Assembly (NCBI GenBank): GCA_036273455.1 | Contig: DASUHP010000041.1 | Span: 34,369-98,368 of the forward strand | DNA length: 64,000 nt | Origin: CAIYRG01 sp036273455 | Lineage (GTDB): Bacteria > Pseudomonadota > Alphaproteobacteria > Micropepsales > Micropepsaceae | Direction: 5' to 3' | In this document: in pieces, positions 1-6,154 of the stretch | Position numbering within the stretch: the first letter of the stretch is position 1 | Layout: the number at the start of each line of letters is the position of its first letter | Position numbers and translations under genes: made by a program | The notes under the pieces: generated by a model | What the model was told of the DNA's origin: nothing | What the model saw: the letters and a program-made list of their open reading frames with translations, nothing else | The model's database searches: none

Positions 1-92
1 TTGCGCACAACCGTGACCGGCTCACCCAGTTCGCCCAGATAGTGGAACAGGTTGTAAGTGAAGCTGTCATAATTATCGATCAGCAGGATCAT
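1..92 (-). CDS. trpG: Anthranilate synthase component II, glutamine amidotransferase (partial, 5' end only)
   Basis: The complement reads from an ATG at 92 to the window edge. The first 30 residues begin MILLIDNYDSFTYNL and continue with HYLGELG, the hallmark start of TrpG/PabA class I amidotransferases. These proteins supply ammonia from glutamine to TrpE for anthranilate synthesis. The catalytic Cys and His lie outside the window. TrpG cannot be told from PabA on this fragment, but trpE lies on the same strand about 2 kb upstream, which favours trpG. The Shine-Dalgarno sequence is weak. The gap to trpE is filled by a toxin-antitoxin pair and other genes, so trpG may have its own promoter. 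Confidence 0.88.
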   Translation of the reverse strand, partial: MILLIDNYDSFTYNLFHYLGELGEPVTVVR

Positions 93-236
93 TTGCAGTT
101 AATCTATTGAATCCACGTATGGCCATGTCGGAGCGTTCAGGCTCTTTAGACTCTCGCTTTATACATTTTTCCAATGGATGTCCCTGAGTAGCTGCTGAGC
201 GGCCGTCTTCGGTGGCGTAAAACGGCAGATGCATCC

Positions 237-267
237 TTGATTTGGTCCACGAATGGTCCAATATATG
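237..267 (+). promoter_or_regulatory. Candidate promoter with direct-repeat operator for the toxin-antitoxin pair
   Basis: A -35-like TTGATT (237-242) and a -10-like TATATG (262-267) are 19 bases apart. The spacer holds two exact copies of TGGTCCA at 243-249 and 254-260, spaced 11 bases, or one helical turn. This is the layout expected for an antitoxin-bound autoregulatory operator. Function is inferred; the spacing is longer than optimal. Confidence 0.45.
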
Positions 268-287
268 AGGGCTTCACGGGAACAGAC

Positions 288-545
288 ATGAAAATCTCTG
301 TCAGCGACGCGAAAGGCCAATTGACCGAGCTTGTGCGCCGGGCGGAAGCCGGTGACGAGATCATTTTGACACGTCACGGCCAGGCTGCGGTGCGTTTGGT
401 GCCGGTCACGACGACACCCACCGGGCAAGATCGGCGCCGGATACTGGAAGCCGCCCGGAAATCTGGTCGGCGGAAAGCGACCAGTGGCCCCAATGCTGCC
501 CGAAGCCAGGACTTTCTTTACGATGAGGGCGGCCTGCCGAAGTGA
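288..545 (+). CDS. Type II antitoxin, Phd/YefM (prevent-host-death) family
   Basis: An 85-residue protein starting MKISVSDAKGQL, then a segment ending EIILTRHGQAAVRLVPV. This matches the N-terminal DNA-binding half of Phd/YefM antitoxins, which bind their own promoter and neutralise a partner toxin through the C-terminal tail. The reading frame is open further upstream, but the ATG at 288 gives the family's normal start. The stop codon overlaps the GTG start of the PIN toxin (GTGA), so the two are probably translationally coupled. Direct repeats just upstream are the likely operator. The basic C-terminal region (KSGRRKATSG) would wrap the toxin. Rhizobial genes of this layout are often called vapB. 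Confidence 0.87.
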   Translation: MKISVSDAKGQLTELVRRAEAGDEIILTRHGQAAVRLVPVTTTPTGQDRRRILEAARKSGRRKATSGPNAARSQDFLYDEGGLPK

Positions 546-925
546 TCGTCGTTGATACTTCGGCATTGATGACGATCGTTTTGGACGAAGCCGATGCTGC
601 CCCCTGCATAGCCGTCCTGGAACGGGAGCACGAGGTACTGGTTTCCGCAGGAACGGTGGCCGAAGCCATGATCGTGGCTGCCGCCCGCAAAGTTGCCGCC
701 GAAATGCAGGCGGTCATCTCCAGTTTGGGATTTGAAGTCGTTCCTGTGACAGCAGCCTCCGCTGCACGCATTGCTCAGGCTTACGTGCAGTGGGGCAGGG
801 GAATGAATTCGGCCGGTCTCAATTTTGGTGATTGCTTCGCTTACGAACTTGCCAAGGAACACGACTGTCCTCTGCTGTTTGTGGGGGACGATTTCTCCCG
901 GACTGATATCAAACGCGCTTTGTAG
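542..925 (+). CDS. vapC: PIN-domain ribonuclease toxin, VapC family
   Basis: A 127-residue protein beginning at GTG with IVVDTSALM. The four acidic residues of the PIN active site are present: D5, E41 (TVAEAMIV), D97 (NFGDCFAYELA) and D116 (FVGDDF). VapC toxins are Mg-dependent endoribonucleases that cut tRNA or rRNA when the antitoxin is lost. All key residues are intact, so the toxin looks active. It overlaps the antitoxin by four bases. The cassette lies on the strand opposite to trpE and trpG, between them, which suggests it was inserted into the trp block. The RNA target cannot be read from sequence. Confidence 0.9.
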   Translation: MIVVDTSALMTIVLDEADAAPCIAVLEREHEVLVSAGTVAEAMIVAAARKVAAEMQAVISSLGFEVVPVTAASAARIAQAYVQWGRGMNSAGLNFGDCFAYELAKEHDCPLLFVGDDFSRTDIKRAL

Positions 926-1021
926 GAACGTCGCAGAAGCACATCGGAGCATCTGCCCTCCTCGCTACAATTCGGGCACAAAATTATGCGAATGGTTTCG
1001 CGAGTTTTGCGGGAGGGGACG

Positions 1022-1084
1022 ATGAAGAAATTGCTATCCGGCGTTTTCTTTGCGTCGTTTTGCTGCTCGCGACCGATGGTGTAG
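1022..1084 (+). other. 20-codon micro-ORF with strong RBS and signal-peptide-like start, possible gene remnant
   Basis: A GGGAGGGG ribosome-binding site (1011-1018) precedes an ATG that encodes 20 residues starting MKKLLSGVFFASFCC and ending at a TAG. A Lys-rich start, a hydrophobic stretch and Cys residues resemble a lipoprotein signal peptide cut short. It lies between the PIN toxin and the convergent DUF2059 gene. It could be a decayed exported-protein gene, a leader peptide or a real micro-protein. Only the RBS and signal-like composition support it. Confidence 0.3.
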
Positions 1085-1092
1085 GTGAGCGA

Positions 1093-1593
1093 TTATAAGG
1101 TTAACCCGCGTTGTTTTACGCGTTCGGTAGCGGTTTTGACGGCCTTTGCAGCCGCGGCGGCGCCCCATGCCTGGGCAACCGGCATGACTTCTTTGGTGAT
1201 ATCAGGGACTGCCGCCAGGTATTTCTGTCCGACGTCTGATCGCCAGAATACTGACATGGCGTTGAGCTCGCTTACGGAAAAATGCGTCGCGTAGACTCGC
1301 GCAGCGACAATGAGGTAGCCGTCTACACTCGCCAGCATTTCCGCCCTGAATGCTTTTTGGAATGCCGAGATTGCAGCATCGCTCGCATCGGGACGTTCCC
1401 GTCGGAGCCGGGCGATTACCAACGGTTGCATTGCATCGATCAATGTCATGACATTTTGTTTCGCGTTTGACGCCTGCACGAAATCCATGGCGGCAGCGAT
1501 TTGGGGATCGGTCTGAACCGGCGTCTGGGCGCTAGCGGAGGCCGTCGCCAACACGAACAAAGCCGCTGCAGTTGCTGTGAGAACTCGCTGCAT
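1093..1593 (-). CDS. DUF2059-family exported protein
   Basis: A 166-residue protein with an N-terminal signal peptide of about 22 residues (hydrophobic core AAALFVLATASA, cleavage near ASAQ). The mature part is helical. Its segment around residues 80-135 (FRAEMLASVDGYL, YATHFSVSELNAM, FWRSDVGQKYL) matches DUF2059, a family of small periplasmic proteins of unknown function. The motif of a helix, 'SxxEL', then 'F..S..G.K' is the recognisable part. It points in the same direction as trpE but does not look like part of the tryptophan pathway. No enzymatic residues are evident. Confidence 0.8.
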   Translation of the reverse strand: MQRVLTATAAALFVLATASASAQTPVQTDPQIAAAMDFVQASNAKQNVMTLIDAMQPLVIARLRRERPDASDAAISAFQKAFRAEMLASVDGYLIVAARVYATHFSVSELNAMSVFWRSDVGQKYLAAVPDITKEVMPVAQAWGAAAAAKAVKTATERVKQRGLTL

Positions 1594-1762
1594 GAGTTTC
1601 TCCGATTCAATCCAGCCGGTGCCGTTTCGACCGTACGCGGTGTGCGATTAAAATAGCGTTCTGCTCAAGTTGTTGCGTTTGGCCTCATGACTGGGTCCGG
1701 GATTTGCTTCGAATTCCGCGAAACCGCGAAAGCTCCGGTTGAAGCCCTTTCAAAACAATTCC

Positions 1763-1815
1763 GTTGCAATTCAAGAAATTGCAACATCGCCCATTTAAGC
1801 TTTGTTCAGCTTAAA
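1763..1815. repeat. Two adjacent inverted repeats in the DUF2059 upstream region
   Basis: GTTGCAATT (1763-1771) and its complement AATTGCAAC (1777-1785) form a perfect 9-bp arm pair with a 5-base gap. TTTAAGC (1794-1800) and GCTTAAA (1809-1815) form a second, 7-bp pair. No T-tract follows, so these look like protein-binding palindromes rather than terminators. They lie in the 270-base stretch upstream of the DUF2059 gene. Confidence 0.45.
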
Positions 1816-1862
1816 ACCCACTCCTGGTTGATTGGCACAATGTTTTGCGGCCAAATGGCCAC

Positions 1863-2081
1863 ATGACCAAGCGAATCCACTTGCAATCGCCGGAGCGTGC
1901 CGGGGAGCACCGGAGATCACTGTGGCCGCTCATCATTTTGGGCGCCGCAGCGGGAGCGGCGTGGTCATGGGTGGACCCGGAGGGGACCAGTCACGCAGCC
2001 GCCGAATCGCTGCAGCTGCTGCATGCGTTCATGCAACAAGGGCTGGACGTAGTCTTGCATAACTTCAGGCCGCTAACCTGA
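1863..2081 (+). CDS. Hypothetical small membrane protein (72 residues), doubtful
   Basis: The ORF from the ATG at 1863 encodes a basic N-terminus (RAGEHRRS) followed by one hydrophobic segment (LWPLIILGAAAGAAWSWV) and an amphipathic tail with HAFMQQGLDVVL. The basic-then-hydrophobic layout is what a single-pass inner-membrane protein would show. It ends convergently inside the last codons of trpE (9-base overlap). There is no good ribosome-binding site and no family I recognise. It may be spurious. Confidence 0.35.
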   Translation: MTKRIHLQSPERAGEHRRSLWPLIILGAAAGAAWSWVDPEGTSHAAAESLQLLHAFMQQGLDVVLHNFRPLT

Positions 2082-3572
2082 CGATTGCTTCAGCGCTTCA
2101 TTGGCGGCTGCCATTAATGCCCGCGCCTTATTGACGGTTTCCTGGAATTCGGATTCGGGATCGGAATCCGCCACGACTCCACCGCCAGCCTGGACATACA
2201 TCATCCCGTCCTTCACGACCGCGGTGCGCAGCACGATACAGGTGTCCATCGATCCATTGGCGGCGAAATAGCCAACCGCCCCCGCATAAATTCCCCGCTT
2301 TTCCCGCTCGAGTTCGTCAATGATTTCCATGGCACGGATCTTCGGCGCCCCGGACAATGTCCCGGCGGGAAATCCGGCGATCAGCGCATCGACCGCGTCG
2401 AATTCCGGGCGGATGATTCCCTCGACATTCGAAACCAGATGCATCACATGCGAGTAGCGTTCGATGAAGAATTGGTCGGTCACTTTCACAGTCCCGGTTT
2501 TCGCAACCCGTCCAACATCATTTCGGCCGAGATCGAGCAGCATCAGATGTTCGGCGCGTTCCTTCGGATCGCCCATGAGTTCTTCGGCGAACACATGATC
2601 CTCGTCGCGTGTCTTGCCGCGCGGACGCGTGCCGGCAATCGGCCGGATCGTCACTACGCCGTCGCGCAGCCGGACGAGAATTTCGGGACTTGAACCGACC
2701 ACAGCGAACCCGGGAAAATTGAGGAAATAGAGAAATGGCGACGGATTCAGCCGGCGCAGCGCGCGATACAATGTGAAGGCTGGCAGCGGAAATTCACGCC
2801 GGAATCTCTGGCTCGGAACGACCTGAAAAATGTCGCCGGCCAGGATGTATTCTTTGGCTTTGCGGACGATCTCCAGATAATCGTTATGCGACGTGTTCGA
2901 CTGAATCGAGTCGGAACCACGATCAGGACCAACCGACATCGGAGTTTCAACCGGCGGCACTTCAAATCTCGCAGCGATGTCGTGCAGCCGGGCCACGGCG
3001 GCGTCGTAAGCCCGCCTGGCGCCGGTTTTTTCGTCCGGCCAAACTGGCGTGACGACGATGATCTCGTCCCGGATATTATCGAAAATGGCTGTGACCGTGG
3101 GCCGCAACAAAATGGATTCCGGCAAATTCAGCGTGTCGGGCGGCGGGGGCGGCAGCTTTTCGATGTACCGCACCATGTCATAGCCGAGATAGCCGAACAC
3201 ACCGGCGGCCATCGGCGGCAATTCCGCCGGAAGATCGATACGCGATTGCTGCACCAGCCGTTTCAGCGAGGCGATCGGCCCTTCTGCATCCTGAACAAAA
3301 TCTTCGCCGCCAAGCGCGTTTCGATTGATCTCGGCACTGCCGTTGCGGCACCGCCAGATCAGATCCGGCTTCAACCCGATGATCGAATATCGCCCCCGGT
3401 TTTCGCCGCCTTGTACGCTCTCGAACAGGAATGTGTTTGCCGCACCGCGCGCCAGTTTGAGGAAAGCGGAAACCGGAGTGTCGAGATCTGCAATCAGCCG
3501 CATGTGCAGCGGTTGCGCCCGGCCAGCTTCGTAGGCCGAAGCAAAGGCCGCGTAAGCGGGGAAAATTTCCAT
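2073..3572 (-). CDS. trpE: Anthranilate synthase component I
   Basis: A 499-residue protein converting chorismate plus ammonia or glutamine to anthranilate, the first step of tryptophan synthesis, in complex with TrpG. The N-terminal domain carries the LFESVQGG segment (49-56), close to the LLES motif used for tryptophan feedback binding. The C-terminal chorismate-binding domain shows IAGTRPRGKT, DLGRNDVGRV, PAGTLSGAPK and the closing QAGGGVVADSDPE block. Length is normal for bacterial TrpE. It starts three bases after the ppiD stop on the same strand, so the two are co-transcribed. No Trp-rich leader peptide is visible in this gap, arguing against classical attenuation here. Confidence 0.97.
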   Translation of the reverse strand: MEIFPAYAAFASAYEAGRAQPLHMRLIADLDTPVSAFLKLARGAANTFLFESVQGGENRGRYSIIGLKPDLIWRCRNGSAEINRNALGGEDFVQDAEGPIASLKRLVQQSRIDLPAELPPMAAGVFGYLGYDMVRYIEKLPPPPPDTLNLPESILLRPTVTAIFDNIRDEIIVVTPVWPDEKTGARRAYDAAVARLHDIAARFEVPPVETPMSVGPDRGSDSIQSNTSHNDYLEIVRKAKEYILAGDIFQVVPSQRFRREFPLPAFTLYRALRRLNPSPFLYFLNFPGFAVVGSSPEILVRLRDGVVTIRPIAGTRPRGKTRDEDHVFAEELMGDPKERAEHLMLLDLGRNDVGRVAKTGTVKVTDQFFIERYSHVMHLVSNVEGIIRPEFDAVDALIAGFPAGTLSGAPKIRAMEIIDELEREKRGIYAGAVGYFAANGSMDTCIVLRTAVVKDGMMYVQAGGGVVADSDPESEFQETVNKARALMAAANEALKQSSG

Positions 3573-3575
3573 GCT

Positions 3576-5462
3576 CTACTGCTGTGTAGCGCGTTCGAGA
3601 GTGGCTTGATGAATATTCACGCCCACCCTCTGCCTTGCTGCAGCCGCGATGGAATCCACCATTCCTTCGCCGAGTTGCTGGGCAGCCGCCTTGCGGAAAT
3701 TCGTGTACTCCGCAGTCGTGACGTCTGCCTGCGGCGTGCTGGCCGTAACCACTTTGGCGATGACCATCCCGTCACCCTTGCCGGCGGGGCCGCTCACCAC
3801 CGAACCGGGCGGAACGGAAAAAATCTGATTCATCAGATCCATCGAAAACACGTCGCTCATGGCATCGCGTTTCATGGGCATGCTGGTGACGGGTGCATGA
3901 CCTGCAGCCTTCCCAGCGTCTTCGATGTTACCGGATTTGCGCGCATCGGCGACAAACTGCTCAACCTTGGTCTGCAGCAGCTTTGCGCGTTGTTCCTTCA
4001 GCCATTCTTCCTTGACCACTTCGCGCACGGAATCCAGCGGCTTCACCGCTGGAGGGGTGACCTTGGTCACTTTGATCGCAAAATTATTTCCGGCCTCGTC
4101 CATGAACAGATCGCTCTCCTCGCCGGCTTCCGTGCGGAACGCCTGATCGAGAAATTGCATCGACTTTGGAAGGTCGGCCTGCGTGTTCTCGGGTGTCATG
4201 CCCTGCCGGTCGACGGCAGGAACATGTTGCACAGTCAGACCCAGTTTGGCGGCGGCCTGCGCGAGCGATGCACCACCGCCCCGTGCGTCCTCAAATGCAT
4301 TGGCCATATCAGCGACTTTGCCGGCGGCACGGGCTTTGAGCAGATCGGCTTTGATCTGATCTTTCACATCATCGAAACTCTTGTTTTCACCCGGAATGAC
4401 TTTTGCGGCGCGCAGGATCACCCAACCAAATGGTCCCTGGACCGGCGGGGTCACGCCGCCCTCGGGCACGGCGAACACGGCCTTCGACAGCGTCGGATCG
4501 AGTCCCGGCGCGCCAGCGGCGAAGGTCCCCAGCGTCAGATCCTGGTCCTTCAAGCCGCGCTGCTGCGCGACGTTCAGAAAATCCATTCCATTCGTGATTT
4601 TTGCTGCAGCAGCGTCTGCAGCCGCTTTGTCGGGAAACGACAATTGTTGCACTTCGCGCTGTTCGGGCTTCTGATAATCGGCCCGGTGGGAATCATACTG
4701 CGCCTTCAGGTCCGCATCGGAAATCTGGACTTGGCCGGCCACCTGGTCGGGGCCGATTTCGACATAATCCAGGCTGCGATACTCCGGTGAACTGAACTGC
4801 TGTGCGTGCGCCTTGTGATACGCCGCCAGATCAGCCTCGCTCGGCTCGGGCACGGTGCCGGCATCCTGCGGCGTCAGCACAATGTACTGAACAGTGCGCG
4901 TCTGATTCGCGTAGTCGTAAAGAATCCGCGTCAGGCCGGGCGGAGCCGCGATCCCGTCTACCAGCGAATCCAGCAACTGTTCACGCGCAATGTTCTTGCC
5001 GGTGAGATCGATAAATCCTTGTTCGCTCAGACCGTTGTCCTGCAGTGTGCGCGCCAGGAGGTTGGGGTCGAATGCTCCATCGGTGCCGCGAAAACTCGGA
5101 TCGGACTGAATTTGCGCAACAACCGTCGCTTGTGATGCGGTCAAGCCCAACCGGTTGGCTTCGTCATCCAGCGCGGTACGGCTGATCATCTGATCAAGCA
5201 CACTCCGGTCCAGCCCGATCGCCTTGGCCTGCTCGAGCGTGATTTGATTCTGCGTCTGCGCCGAAAGCGTCCGAAGCTGGTTTTGCAGCTGCTGGCTGAA
5301 TTCCTGTTGCGAGATATCGGTCCCGCCGACGCTCGCAACGGTTGTGTCGCCGCCGCCGCGGAAAATGTCTGCGACCCCCCACAAGGCAAAGGCGAGAACG
5401 AGGACCCCGATGACGACAGAGGCGACCCAGGATTTGGAAAGAGCGCGGAGTTGCTGGAGCAT
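3576..5462 (-). CDS. ppiD: SurA/PpiD-type membrane-anchored peptidyl-prolyl isomerase (periplasmic chaperone)
   Basis: A 628-residue protein. An N-terminal single transmembrane anchor (about residues 13-33, VASVVIGVLVLAFALWGV) is followed by a SurA_N/PpiD-type chaperone region. A parvulin rotamase domain lies around 265-360 (QREVQQLSF, TLGTFAAGAPGLDP, PFGWVILR), and a long helical C-terminal part follows. It would act at the periplasmic face of the inner membrane near SecYEG, assisting folding of exported proteins. It heads the ppiD-trpE transcription unit, an arrangement common in alphaproteobacteria with no obvious functional link. The start at 5462 places the positive residues of LRALSKS correctly before the membrane segment. 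Confidence 0.93.
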   Translation of the reverse strand: MLQQLRALSKSWVASVVIGVLVLAFALWGVADIFRGGGDTTVASVGGTDISQQEFSQQLQNQLRTLSAQTQNQITLEQAKAIGLDRSVLDQMISRTALDDEANRLGLTASQATVVAQIQSDPSFRGTDGAFDPNLLARTLQDNGLSEQGFIDLTGKNIAREQLLDSLVDGIAAPPGLTRILYDYANQTRTVQYIVLTPQDAGTVPEPSEADLAAYHKAHAQQFSSPEYRSLDYVEIGPDQVAGQVQISDADLKAQYDSHRADYQKPEQREVQQLSFPDKAAADAAAAKITNGMDFLNVAQQRGLKDQDLTLGTFAAGAPGLDPTLSKAVFAVPEGGVTPPVQGPFGWVILRAAKVIPGENKSFDDVKDQIKADLLKARAAGKVADMANAFEDARGGGASLAQAAAKLGLTVQHVPAVDRQGMTPENTQADLPKSMQFLDQAFRTEAGEESDLFMDEAGNNFAIKVTKVTPPAVKPLDSVREVVKEEWLKEQRAKLLQTKVEQFVADARKSGNIEDAGKAAGHAPVTSMPMKRDAMSDVFSMDLMNQIFSVPPGSVVSGPAGKGDGMVIAKVVTASTPQADVTTAEYTNFRKAAAQQLGEGMVDSIAAAARQRVGVNIHQATLERATQQ

Positions 5463-5611
5463 AGGCTTAACCGTTGGGGAGAACCGCGAATCATAGGTTG
5501 CACGGCAGATCGCGGCAAGTGTTGGTCAAATGGCGCTCAAACAATTGAGTTCCAGGGGGCAGGGTTAGCATTTACGGTTTCGACAGCCGTCTTCGTCGCG
5601 GGTATGTGTAC

Positions 5612-5640
5612 TTGCGGCATATCGGCTTGTCCCATACATT
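5612..5640 (+). promoter_or_regulatory. Candidate sigma-70-type promoter for rpoZ
   Basis: TTGCGG (5612-5617) and TACATT (5635-5640) are separated by 17 bases. They lie 32 bases before the rpoZ ATG in the 209-base divergent gap with ppiD. Both boxes are partial matches to the consensus. Confidence 0.4.
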
Positions 5641-5671
5641 GTAAGACTCTTTGCGGCTTTATGAGGACCTG

Positions 5672-6058
5672 ATGGCACGCGTTACTGTCGAAGATTGTGT
5701 GGACAAGATCCCGAACCGTTTCGATCTCGTCCTGATGGCAGCCTATCGGGGCCGCCAGCTTTCCGGAGGTGCCGATCCCCTGGTTGACCGGGACCGTGAC
5801 AAGAACCCGGTTGTGGCATTGCGCGAGATCGCCGGCAAGGAGCTCGAGCCCGAAGAGCTCAAGGAAGAATTCATCAAAAGCCTGCAGCGCCACGCCGAAG
5901 TGGATGAGCCGGAGACATTGCCGCCGATCGAAGAGACGGCGAGCGAAGACATGCTTCACCGGCAATTGACCGAGGAAGAACTCCTCCGGGCACTCACTTC
6001 CGAAGCTCAACGCCGTGCCGAACCCCAGCCCGAAGACACCGGAGATTACGAAGAATAA
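5672..6058 (+). CDS. rpoZ: RNA polymerase omega subunit
   Basis: A 128-residue protein starting MARVTVEDCVDKIPNRFDLV, the classic omega N-terminus that packs against the beta-prime C-terminus and helps RNA polymerase assembly and ppGpp binding. The conserved core ends at about residue 60 (NPVVALREIAG). The rest is a longer acidic tail rich in Glu, typical of alphaproteobacterial omega. The ATG at 5672 is chosen over the upstream in-frame TTG because it has a GAGGA ribosome-binding site and gives the family start. The next gene encodes the ppGpp synthetase, placing the alarmone's target and maker side by side. Confidence 0.96.
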   Translation: MARVTVEDCVDKIPNRFDLVLMAAYRGRQLSGGADPLVDRDRDKNPVVALREIAGKELEPEELKEEFIKSLQRHAEVDEPETLPPIEETASEDMLHRQLTEEELLRALTSEAQRRAEPQPEDTGDYEE

Positions 6059-6154
6059 TCCCGCTCCGGCCTCCGGGAATCCGGGCCGGGATGTGATCCT
6101 GCCGGACCGCGAGCGGCCGTTCGCCCGGACGGCGGTTGAACGGCAGGCGGAAAG

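Noticed and set aside
3540..3600. Tryptophan attenuator before trpE
   Set aside because: Only three bases separate ppiD and trpE, leaving no room for a leader peptide and terminator.
2886..4790. Long plus-strand open frame of 634 codons opposite trpE and ppiD
   Set aside because: It is wholly antisense to two well-supported genes, has a His/Arg-rich composition typical of shadow frames in GC-rich DNA, and shows no domain.
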